This document shows positions 16,284-24,272 of a stretch of 64,000 nucleotides of DNA, piece by piece. The notes beneath the pieces were generated by a model. The model did no database searches and had not been told where the DNA came from. It saw only the letters and a program-made list of their open reading frames with translations. The first letter of the stretch is position 1, and every line of letters begins with the position of its first letter. Source of the stretch: CAYTPI01 sp964439625 (GTDB taxonomy: Bacteria > Chloroflexota > Anaerolineae > Aggregatilineales > UBA3940); assembly GCA_964439625.1 (NCBI GenBank), contig CAYTPI010000005.1, positions 166,309 through 230,308 on the forward strand. The letters are read 5' to 3'. Made by a program: the position numbers and the translations under genes.

Positions 16284-16754
16284 ATGAAGGTTGTTATTGG
16301 GGCCGATCACGCTGGTTTTACTTTGAAAGAGGCCGTCAAGAGCTTTATTATGGATTTGGGACATGAGCTGATCGATATTGGCACAGATAGCACTGACTCA
16401 GTTGATTATCCGGATATTGCTGAAGCCGTCGGCAGTGAGATCACTGCTGGCAATGCGGAGCGTGGTGTGTTGATTTGCGGTAGTGGTGTGGGCGCTAGCA
16501 TTGCCGCGAATAAGATTCCTGGTATTCGTGCTGCTATTACCCACGATCACTATTCCGCTGCCCAAGGCGTTGAGCACGACGATATGAATGTTCTGACGCT
16601 TGGGGGAAGGGTTGTTGGTGAAGAAAATGCAAAAGACCTCATACGAGCATTTCTTACTGCACAATTCACTGGCGAAGAGCGCCATCAGCGGCGGGTAGGC
16701 AAAATTAAGGCAATCGAAGAGACTTATACCAAGGGAACTGACGATAATGGTTGA
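16284..16754 (+). CDS. rpiB: Ribose-5-phosphate isomerase B
   Basis: Interconverts ribose 5-phosphate and ribulose 5-phosphate. The 156 residues begin MKVVIGADHAGFTLKE, with the substrate-phosphate loop; the active-site Cys lies in LICGSGVGASIAANK, and HDHYSA and GGRVVG follow. The start at 16284 has an upstream GAGGGGG ribosome site; the frame is open further upstream but family length fits this ATG. It overlaps zwf by 8 bp, so translation is coupled within the pentose phosphate operon. Confidence 0.94.
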   Translation: MKVVIGADHAGFTLKEAVKSFIMDLGHELIDIGTDSTDSVDYPDIAEAVGSEITAGNAERGVLICGSGVGASIAANKIPGIRAAITHDHYSAAQGVEHDDMNVLTLGGRVVGEENAKDLIRAFLTAQFTGEERHQRRVGKIKAIEETYTKGTDDNG

Positions 16755-18291
16755 TGTGGTCAAGGAAAACCCGCTTGGCATCGGTGATAGGCTTGGTGTT
16801 TCTCTTGAACCCGTTACCTTTTGTATCTTCGGTATTACAGGTGACCTTGCGGCACGTAAATTGGTGCCAGCCTTGTTTAGCTTGGCGCAAGAGAACTACC
16901 TGCCGACGTCATTCAACATCATAGGGTTCGCTCGCCGAGACTGGGATGACGAATACCTTCGTAACTTAATGCGTGAGGCTGTCAGAGAACACAGTCGCCA
17001 CGAAATTCCGAATGACTCCGTGTGGGAAAGTTTTGCCCGCCATATGCACTACGTCCGGGGTAATTTCGGTGAGAAAGACACCTTCATCAATTTGGACAAA
17101 GAACTGGCTCGTTTCGCCGAAGAAGCCAACATGCCAGATAATCGCTTGTACTATCTGTCAGCGCCGCCGTCCTTCTACGAGACAATCATTGAAAATCTTG
17201 GTCATGCCGGTATGGCTCAAACGTCTGAAGCAAGTTGGCGCCGCATTATCATTGAGAAGCCATTTGGGGCTAGCCTCGATACGGCTGTCAAGCTTAATAA
17301 CGTCGTCCACAATGTTTGGCAAGAAAAGCAGGTATACCGCATTGACCATTACCTCGGTAAAGAAACGGTACAGAATATTCTCGTGCTGCGGTTCGCAAAT
17401 GCTATCTTCGAACCAATCTGGAACCAGCAATATGTTGACCACATTCAAATAAGCGTGGCTGAAGCCGGCGGAATAGAAGGACGTGGTGAGTATTACCATG
17501 AAGCCGGTATTGTTCGTGATATCGTTCAGAACCATCTGCTTCAATTGTTGACACTGGTTTGCATGGAGCCCCCTGTTGTCTATGAGTCCGGCCCCATTCG
17601 TGATGAAAAAGTGAAAGTGCTGCGCGCGCTACGCCCAATTACAGGTCAAGCCGTAATGACAAATACAGTACGGGCACAATATGGTACAGGCAGCATTAAT
17701 GGGCAAATGGTGCCGGGCTATCTTGATGATGATGAGGTGCCCGAGGAATCTCAAACGGCAACCTATACAGCGATGAAATTGTTTGTAGATACCTGGCGCT
17801 GGCAAGATGTACCTATCTATATTCGTTCTGGTAAGCGTATGACGACACGAGCAACTGAAATTTCCGTGCACTTCAAACAGCCGCCACAATTGATGTTTCA
17901 TCAGCAGCCGGATCAATTGGGCCCGAATATCTTAGCTATCCGAATTCAACCAAATGAGGGTATCTCCTTACGCTTTGATGCTAAACTGCCGGGTCAGGGA
18001 ATTATCCGCCGTCCAGTTACAATGGACTTTAGCTATGGCGCTTCCTTTGGGATTGCCTCACCACCGCAGGCTTACGAGCGCCTTCTTCTGGATGCCGTTC
18101 TCGGTGATGCAACGTTGTTTGCCCGAAGCGACGATATTGAGTTCGCATGGCGTTTCGTTGACCCAATTCTTGAGGCTTGGCAAGAGCCTACTTTGGCTCC
18201 TGACCTTGAAAGCTATGAAGCGGGTACCTGGGGGCCACAAGGAGCCTCAGATTTACTAGAGCGTGATGGTCGTTCATGGCGGCGTTTGTAA
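16747..18291 (+). CDS. zwf: Glucose-6-phosphate 1-dehydrogenase
   Basis: Oxidises glucose 6-phosphate to 6-phosphogluconolactone, giving NADPH. The 514-residue length is normal. The Rossmann motif is IFGITGDLAARKL, the catalytic segment RIDHYLGKE (catalytic His, substrate Lys), and KPFG is also present. It overlaps rpiB by 8 bp and precedes opcA, its allosteric assembly partner in Actinobacteria and cyanobacteria, by 19 bp. The oxidative branch continues with pgl two genes on; a 6-phosphogluconate dehydrogenase is not in the window. Confidence 0.96.
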   Translation: MVDVVKENPLGIGDRLGVSLEPVTFCIFGITGDLAARKLVPALFSLAQENYLPTSFNIIGFARRDWDDEYLRNLMREAVREHSRHEIPNDSVWESFARHMHYVRGNFGEKDTFINLDKELARFAEEANMPDNRLYYLSAPPSFYETIIENLGHAGMAQTSEASWRRIIIEKPFGASLDTAVKLNNVVHNVWQEKQVYRIDHYLGKETVQNILVLRFANAIFEPIWNQQYVDHIQISVAEAGGIEGRGEYYHEAGIVRDIVQNHLLQLLTLVCMEPPVVYESGPIRDEKVKVLRALRPITGQAVMTNTVRAQYGTGSINGQMVPGYLDDDEVPEESQTATYTAMKLFVDTWRWQDVPIYIRSGKRMTTRATEISVHFKQPPQLMFHQQPDQLGPNILAIRIQPNEGISLRFDAKLPGQGIIRRPVTMDFSYGASFGIASPPQAYERLLLDAVLGDATLFARSDDIEFAWRFVDPILEAWQEPTLAPDLESYEAGTWGPQGASDLLERDGRSWRRL

Positions 18292-18310
18292 CTATAGTGC
18301 TTAGGGGTAA

Positions 18311-19432
18311 ATGATGAACGAAGTCGTTGGGTTGCAACGTGTAAATGTGACGGCAATCCGCAAGGAATTACATGAATTATGGAAGTCGGAATCGCTGAGC
18401 GACAAATCGACGACGATCAAAGCCCAGACGCATAATTTAATTGTCTATGTACGTGACAATTCGAAGCTAAATGACCTTACACAACGTATCATCGAGTTGA
18501 CTTCAGTGCGGCCCGGTCGGGTTATTGTGTTGTTTCGGGCTGATGCTGATGATGAATTGACATCATGGATATCCGCGTATTGTCGTCAGATTGAGCAGCG
18601 GCAGGTCTGCGGAGAATTGGTTATGTTGCAAGTCGGTGATGGCATTCGTGATGGTATTCATACAGATGTGATCGGCCTTCTTGTGCCTGATTTGCCAGTG
18701 TACTTGCTGTGGATGGATATGCCCGACCTTCAGGATGAACTATTTGTGCGGCTTGCTGATGAGGCCAACCGCATTCTTGTTGATACGCATGAAACAACCA
18801 ACATTGTCGATTTGCTGCCTAAGTTGGCAATACTGTCAGACCACTATAATCTTGGAGACTTAAACTGGGTACGGCTCAATATGTGGCGGAGACTGCTTCA
18901 TCAGATTTGGGGTGCGCCTGACTTGAAGGGCCGTCTTAGTGAATTGCAATCGCTGGATATTCACTTTAACACGTCAACCGACTTTGCAAATTCTGCGCGA
19001 GCGTTGCTCCTGACGGGCTGGCTTGCTTCCTGCCTTGAATGGACGCTTGTCCGCGCAACGGCAGGTAAAATGGGGGGCTACAGCACTGTCTGGCATCGCT
19101 ATGATGAGTTCGGCTGGGATGGCAAAGTGGAGTTGGTTGAAAGTAAACATACGGATTTAGCGACAGGCGAGATCGTCGGCGTATTTGTACAGGCTGGTAA
19201 TAAGCCCCCATACGTCATGCCGCGTATCCAGATTAACGGCAAGCGCGGGCTGGTAGAACTTCGTATTGATGACAGCTCCCCGGCTTCCTCTCGCAGAGAG
19301 ATGCCCTTCTCGACGATCTCAGCAGCGCACGCTCTCGCTGAGGAACTTGATCTCAGTTACGATCCCCTTTACAAAAACGCTTTGATGGTTGCAGCGAATA
19401 TTGTAAACCAAGCACATGAAAGTAATAGCTGA
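18311..19432 (+). CDS. opcA: Glucose-6-phosphate dehydrogenase assembly protein OpcA
   Basis: A 373-residue protein of the OpcA family, which activates or assembles Zwf. Features are the N-terminal RTHNLIVYV-like strand (AQTHNLIVYVRD), the GDGIRDGIHTDVIGLLVPDLPVYLLW core, and the WVRLNMWRRLLHQIWG segment. It lies between zwf and pgl, 3 bp before the latter, which matches the usual context. Two ATGs in tandem (18311, 18314) could start it after a GGGGT site. Similarity is clear in the central region and weaker at the C-terminus. Confidence 0.88.
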   Translation: MMNEVVGLQRVNVTAIRKELHELWKSESLSDKSTTIKAQTHNLIVYVRDNSKLNDLTQRIIELTSVRPGRVIVLFRADADDELTSWISAYCRQIEQRQVCGELVMLQVGDGIRDGIHTDVIGLLVPDLPVYLLWMDMPDLQDELFVRLADEANRILVDTHETTNIVDLLPKLAILSDHYNLGDLNWVRLNMWRRLLHQIWGAPDLKGRLSELQSLDIHFNTSTDFANSARALLLTGWLASCLEWTLVRATAGKMGGYSTVWHRYDEFGWDGKVELVESKHTDLATGEIVGVFVQAGNKPPYVMPRIQINGKRGLVELRIDDSSPASSRREMPFSTISAAHALAEELDLSYDPLYKNALMVAANIVNQAHESNS

Positions 19433-19435
19433 TTT

Positions 19436-20179
19436 ATGGAACGTGGCGAAATTGTTCGTTTGGCTGACCCAGCCGCAGTCGCTGAGGAGGCTGCTAGGCG
19501 CTGGGCGCAGATCGCCCAAGACGCTGTTGAAGAGCGTCAATCTTTTAGCGTTGCGCTGGCCGGCGGCAGTACACCTCAACGTCTATATCAACTGCTTGCC
19601 ACCGAAGCTTGGCAGACTCGAATTCCATGGAGCAAGACACACGTTTTCTTTGGGGACGAACGTCGTGTGCCCCACAGTGATCCTGATAGTAATTACCGAA
19701 TGGCCCGCGAAAGCTTGCTTGAGACCGTGCCTGTTCCCGAAGCTCAAGTATACCCTATGGAAAGCATGGGGTTAATTAAGAACAGTATGCGCGACTATGA
19801 GCGTAAAATGCGCCGCTATTTTGATCACGGTCGCCGTGAATTCCCCCGTTTTGATCTAATCCTGTTAGGTATGGGGACGGATGGTCACACAGCATCGATT
19901 TTTCCAGGGACGCGCGCAGTTAGTGACTTGACTAATCCCGTGTTGGTCTATGCTGTTCCGCAGTTGTACCAAGAGCGTATGACACTGACCTATCCTGTGT
20001 TGAACAACGCTCGGCATATTATTTTCCTCGTCGTTGGCGAGAAAAAAGCTGATACGCTAGCCGCCGTTCTCGAGGGCTCAGTTAACATCAGCACATATCC
20101 GGCGCAGGGTATTTCTCTAAAAAATGGATCATTGGTGTGGCTTGTTGATGAGCCAGCAGCTTCAAAGTTATCAAAATAG
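19436..20179 (+). CDS. pgl: 6-phosphogluconolactonase
   Basis: Hydrolyses 6-phosphogluconolactone to 6-phosphogluconate. The 247 residues contain the family motifs AGGSTPQRLYQLLA, FFGDERRVPHSDPDSNYRMA and LLGMGTDGHTASIFPG. The start lies 3 bp after opcA. It closes the operon; no clear terminator follows before the DUF255 gene 63 bp downstream, so some read-through is likely. Confidence 0.94.
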   Translation: MERGEIVRLADPAAVAEEAARRWAQIAQDAVEERQSFSVALAGGSTPQRLYQLLATEAWQTRIPWSKTHVFFGDERRVPHSDPDSNYRMARESLLETVPVPEAQVYPMESMGLIKNSMRDYERKMRRYFDHGRREFPRFDLILLGMGTDGHTASIFPGTRAVSDLTNPVLVYAVPQLYQERMTLTYPVLNNARHIIFLVVGEKKADTLAAVLEGSVNISTYPAQGISLKNGSLVWLVDEPAASKLSK

Positions 20180-20242
20180 TAATTCGTCACCTGCTCCGAC
20201 AAAAAACTGAATGTGCTCACTGGATTATAAAGGATAAACGCA

Positions 20243-22288
20243 ATGCCGAATAACTTGGCTGACGAAACCAGTCCTTATTTACTGCAACATAAAGATAACC
20301 CAGTCGATTGGTACCCATGGGGTGAAGAAGCCTTTGAACGCGCGCTCGCCGAAGATAAACCTATCTTTTTAAGTGTTGGGTATTCATCTTGCCACTGGTG
20401 CCATGTTATGGCTCACGAGTCGTTTGAAGATGAAGAAACTGCTGCCCTAATGAATGAGCGCTTTATCAACATCAAAGTTGACCGTGAGGAGCGACCCGAT
20501 ATTGACAGTATCTATATGTCGGTTGTACAGGCACTGACTGGACGTGGCGGTTGGCCTATGTCCGTATGGATGTTGCCGGATGGTCGACCATTCTTTGGTG
20601 GCACCTATTATCCCAAAAACCCGACGGGTGGCATGCTCTCCTTTAAGCGAGTGCTAACGCAACTCGCGGATGTGTTCGACGAACAGCGTGCGGCTCTCGA
20701 AGCCGATGCATCACAAATTACTAAGTCCGTTCAAAGCCGTCTTAATCTTGAAGCGCAAGCACAGACAGTCAACGTAGATAGGGTGTTTCAGAGCGGCTTC
20801 CAAGCCCTGCTTGATCAGTTTGATCAGCGTAATGGTGGCTTTGGCGCCGAGCCTAAATTTCCGCCGTCCATGACGCTTGAACTCTTGCTACGGTTGGGTA
20901 ACCGTTATGATTGGCCTCAAGCACAGCACATGGTTGAGGTCACCCTCGATAAAATGGCAGGTGGTGGTATATATGATCAACTCGGCGGAGGCTTTGCACG
21001 CTATTCAGTAGATGCGTATTGGTTGGTACCACACTTTGAAAAGATGCTTTACGATAATGCGCTGCTGCTGCGAGCTTACTTATATGGCTATCAGGTAATT
21101 GGGAAGCAAGCCTATCTGGATACAATTTACCACACAATTGACTATCTCAAGCGCGAAATGATTTCAGCAGAAGGTGGCTTCTATTCTAGCCAAGACGCCG
21201 ACAGCGAAGGCGAAGAAGGAAAGTTTTTCATCTGGCAAGAGGTAGAAATGCGAGAATTGTTAGAGGATGCTGCGGTAAATGTGGATGCAATCCTCACATA
21301 TTGGGGCGTTAAAAAGGGCCCGAACTTTGAAGGTCATAGCATCTTATGGCGGGCTGAAACATTGCGTGACGTCGCTACTGAATATGCTTTTGACGAGGGT
21401 GTCCTTGCTGAACAAATAAAGACAGCGCGCCAAATTCTATTTGAGGCTCGAGAATTGCGGATTCGGCCTGGCACGGATGATAAAATTTTAGCTGCCTGGA
21501 ATGGCTTAATGATCAATAGCCTGGCACAAATTGCGCGTTCTCTTGATGACCAAGCAGCATTGTCGTTAGCTGTTACGGCTGGTGAATTTATAATTGACAA
21601 ACTGATAGTTGATGGGCGCTTACTGCGCTCTTATAAGGATGGGCGAGCGCGTTTTAATGCCTACCTTGAAGACTATGCCTTTGTTGCTGAGGCTTTTATC
21701 CAATTATACTTTGCAACCCTTGATATCCGTTGGTATGACCAAGCCGTGGCATTGACTCAAACCATGCTTGAACAGTTTTGGACGGATGAGGCAGGTTTTT
21801 ACGACACAAGCCACGATCATGAAGATTTAATTTCTCGTCCGCAGAGTCTGCAAGATAATGCCATTCCGGCGGGGTTGTCCAGTGCGATTGCTGTTTTGCT
21901 GCGTCTGTCTATTTTAGGTGATCAGCCAGAATGGCGTGCAAAGGCTCAAAAACTTCTAGACAGACTTTCTCCGCTAATTGCGCAATATCCACAGGCGTTC
22001 GCCTATTTAGCCTGTCAATTAGATTTTGCAACTGATGCTGTACCTGAAATTGTCTTAGTTGGCTCCCTAAACGATGAGACAATGCAATCCATGTTGGTGG
22101 TAGTCAATGAAGCATTTCGGCCTAATGTTGTGCTGGCTTGGCTCTCAGACGAAGAAGCAGCGGAACGTATTCCACTGCTTCGTGATAGAATTCAAGTTGA
22201 CGGCAAACCAACGGTATATGTGTGCCAGAGCTATGTATGTAAATTGCCCGTCATAACCGCTGTCGATTTGCAGGCACAACTTGCTTAG
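20243..22288 (+). CDS. Thioredoxin-fold DUF255 (YyaL/SPATA20-like) protein
   Basis: A 681-residue cytoplasmic protein. The N-terminal DUF255 thioredoxin-like domain (about 1-165) has a CxxC motif in SSCHWCHVMAHESFED and GGWPMSVWMLPDGRPFFGG. The remaining part is an all-alpha (alpha/alpha)6-barrel-like region resembling cellobiose-epimerase/glycosidase folds, with ILTYWGVK-GPNFEGH and DDKILAAWNGLMI motifs. The family is common but has no settled function; the opening LADETSPYLLQHKDNPVDWYPW is its signature. It converges with pckA, their stops overlapping by 4 bp. Confidence 0.92.
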   Translation: MPNNLADETSPYLLQHKDNPVDWYPWGEEAFERALAEDKPIFLSVGYSSCHWCHVMAHESFEDEETAALMNERFINIKVDREERPDIDSIYMSVVQALTGRGGWPMSVWMLPDGRPFFGGTYYPKNPTGGMLSFKRVLTQLADVFDEQRAALEADASQITKSVQSRLNLEAQAQTVNVDRVFQSGFQALLDQFDQRNGGFGAEPKFPPSMTLELLLRLGNRYDWPQAQHMVEVTLDKMAGGGIYDQLGGGFARYSVDAYWLVPHFEKMLYDNALLLRAYLYGYQVIGKQAYLDTIYHTIDYLKREMISAEGGFYSSQDADSEGEEGKFFIWQEVEMRELLEDAAVNVDAILTYWGVKKGPNFEGHSILWRAETLRDVATEYAFDEGVLAEQIKTARQILFEARELRIRPGTDDKILAAWNGLMINSLAQIARSLDDQAALSLAVTAGEFIIDKLIVDGRLLRSYKDGRARFNAYLEDYAFVAEAFIQLYFATLDIRWYDQAVALTQTMLEQFWTDEAGFYDTSHDHEDLISRPQSLQDNAIPAGLSSAIAVLLRLSILGDQPEWRAKAQKLLDRLSPLIAQYPQAFAYLACQLDFATDAVPEIVLVGSLNDETMQSMLVVVNEAFRPNVVLAWLSDEEAAERIPLLRDRIQVDGKPTVYVCQSYVCKLPVITAVDLQAQLA

Positions 22289-23889
22289 CCAGAAATAGTT
22301 GGCCCAGCTTCTTTGACTGCTGGGTCAGTTGACTGCGAAAAGCGCTCAAAGTGTGTTACAATTTGGGTCGCTAGATTTCCAGCCGCACGTGAATGGCCAG
22401 CTTCGCTAGCCCATAAACTTTTTATATCAAACATTTCTGCTGGCACATCTGGGCAAGAAACGGGTACATCAAAGCCGAAGATCAGGTCTTTGCGCATCTC
22501 TACATCGTCCAACTCACCAGCATGCACTGCGTCGATGATTGCTCGTGTGTTTTCTAAAGAAATCTTTTGACCTTCTCCAACAACACCACCAACCCAGCCT
22601 GTATTGACCAGCCAAACGTTGGCGCCATGTTCTCTGATACGGTCACCAAAGGCAGTCGCGTACTCGTTTGGGTGTAGCGGTAGGAACTGCTCACTAAAAC
22701 ACGCTCTGAACATAGCAATGGGTTCTTCACGGTCGTTTAAATCACTGCTTTCAGTCTTGCCAGTATATCCAGTCAAGAAGTAATAGATAGCTTGTTCATA
22801 GGTCAATTTGGCGATTGGCGGGAGCACCCCGAATGCGTCGGATGTTAAAAAGAAAATATTATCTGGATGCCCACCTTGTCCACTGCGATTTGCATTAGAG
22901 ATATAGCGTAGGGGGTAGGCGGCACGCGTATTTACGGTGACGCTGCTATCGCCAAGATCGAGCCGTCGATTATCCATATTCATATAGACATTTTCTAGAA
23001 TGGTACCAAAGCGCCTTGTTGTTCCATATATGTCTGGTTGCTCACTGATTGATAGACCAACGACTTTCGCATACGAACCTGCTTCTAAATTAAAAATGCC
23101 TAAGCTGCTCCAGCCGTGCTCATCATCACCAACCAGTGTCCGTCGTGGGTCAAGGGATAATGTCGTTTTACCCGTGCCGGATTGCCCAAAAAAGAGAGAT
23201 GTTCTCCCTTGGTCACCTTCGTTTGCCGAGCAGTGCATTGAGAGAATATTGTTGCGAGGCAAAATATAATTCATGGCACTAAAGATAGCTTTCTTGAGTT
23301 CGCCTGCGTAGCTTGTTCCACCGATCAATATCAGGTTACGTTGAAAATTGATCAAAATAAAGGCAGATGAATTCGTCCCATCACTTTCAGGTAGGGCATG
23401 AAAGTTCGGGGCATGGATGACCGTTAGCTCAGGGATGAAGTCTGCATAGTCTTCGGGTTGTCGAGCGCGTCTAAACATATTCCGAACAAACAAATTATGC
23501 CATGCCGTCTCGGTTACTACGCGAATCGGTACATGGAACACATCTCTGCTGCCTATAAAGCAATTCTGGACAAACATATTTTTGCCCTGAAAGTACGCTT
23601 GTATCTTCCAGAATAAGTTATCGAACTCTGCTTCGGAAAACTGCTGATTTACTTGACCCCACCAAATAGGCAATTTATGGTCTGGGTGCGCTACGATGAA
23701 TCGATCCTCTGGGGAGCGCCCGGTATGGTCCCCAGTACGGACGACAAGTGGGCCTAAATGTGCGATGAATGCTTCTTGGCGACGAACAGCTTGTTCATAC
23801 AATTGTGGTGTATGTAACTGCCAATATACTTGGTTTAAGTTACGAAATCCCAGAGCTTCCAACTCTGGGTGTGTGCGTAGTACCTCCAT
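22285..23889 (-). CDS. pckA: Phosphoenolpyruvate carboxykinase (ATP)
   Basis: Converts oxaloacetate and ATP to phosphoenolpyruvate, CO2 and ADP at the entry to gluconeogenesis. The 534 residues are close to the E. coli enzyme (540). Motifs include GDHTGRSPEDRFIV, FFGQSGTGKTTLSLDP (kinase-1a P-loop), DDEHGWSSLGIFNLE (Mg and Mn ligands), and NRSGQGGHPDNI near ARG-rich region. The start at 23889 is chosen because GAGGAGG lies 5 nt upstream; the frame is open for 13 more codons. A long structured leader precedes it (see 23986-24038). With mdh and sucCD in the same window it links the TCA cycle to sugar synthesis. Confidence 0.95.
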   Translation of the reverse strand: MEVLRTHPELEALGFRNLNQVYWQLHTPQLYEQAVRRQEAFIAHLGPLVVRTGDHTGRSPEDRFIVAHPDHKLPIWWGQVNQQFSEAEFDNLFWKIQAYFQGKNMFVQNCFIGSRDVFHVPIRVVTETAWHNLFVRNMFRRARQPEDYADFIPELTVIHAPNFHALPESDGTNSSAFILINFQRNLILIGGTSYAGELKKAIFSAMNYILPRNNILSMHCSANEGDQGRTSLFFGQSGTGKTTLSLDPRRTLVGDDEHGWSSLGIFNLEAGSYAKVVGLSISEQPDIYGTTRRFGTILENVYMNMDNRRLDLGDSSVTVNTRAAYPLRYISNANRSGQGGHPDNIFFLTSDAFGVLPPIAKLTYEQAIYYFLTGYTGKTESSDLNDREEPIAMFRACFSEQFLPLHPNEYATAFGDRIREHGANVWLVNTGWVGGVVGEGQKISLENTRAIIDAVHAGELDDVEMRKDLIFGFDVPVSCPDVPAEMFDIKSLWASEAGHSRAAGNLATQIVTHFERFSQSTDPAVKEAGPTISG

Positions 23890-23985
23890 ATTACCTCCTC
23901 TTAAGCGTCTATATCGAATAGATCGCACCGTGGCGAGTGTATCACGCTCAGTATATCACCACAAAGATGCTAGAGTGTGTGATTT

Positions 23986-24038
23986 AAAAAGCCAACAGCC
24001 GCTTCGGGGCTACTCGGCGGCTGTGGTTTACCCCGAAG
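23986..24038 (-). promoter_or_regulatory. Attenuator-like or pseudoknot leader of pckA
   Basis: On the minus strand four segments occur in the order 24038-24031 (CTTCGGGG), 24024-24017 (ACAGCCGC), 24009-24002 (CCCCGAAG) and 24002-23995 (GCGGCTGT). Segments 1 and 3 are perfect 8-bp complements, as are 2 and 4; the two helices interleave and share base 24002. The 2-4 helix can extend by two short A/T-flanked pairs and is followed by five T (23990-23986), so it looks like a terminator, and 1-3 like an antiterminator. Alternatively both helices form an H-type pseudoknot. It lies about 97 nt before the pckA start. Confidence 0.6.
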
Positions 24039-24112
24039 GATAAGGATAGGGTTGAGAAGTTTTGCTTGACACAACTATAATATCATATTTTCAAGGCTAA
24101 CCCTGTCGGTAA

Positions 24113-24141
24113 TTCATGAATTTTCGTGAAATTTTTGTGAA
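24113..24141. repeat. Three phased TTCRTGAA-like repeats
   Basis: TTCATGAA (24113-24120), TTCGTGAA (24123-24130) and TTTGTGAA (24134-24141) recur every 10-11 bp, about one helical turn, in the 383-bp divergent spacer between pckA and the CHAT gene. The first is a palindrome within AATTCATGAATT. This fits a regulator-binding site acting on either gene. A GCTATACT -10-like octamer (24217-24224) lies nearer the CHAT start. Confidence 0.45.
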
Positions 24142-24272
24142 TAATCTGATGCGTCTACTCCTTAACACTGCCATGTTTAGGCTGTGTCGCTGTGTACTGG
24201 CCATAATAATGCCTATGCTATACTGGCATCTATCATCCATAAATCCCCCTGAGTTACAGATGGGAGTACAAA

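Noticed and set aside
24066..24081. TTGACA and TATAAT in the pckA/CHAT spacer
   Set aside because: Only 4 bp separate them, far from the 16-18 bp needed for a promoter.
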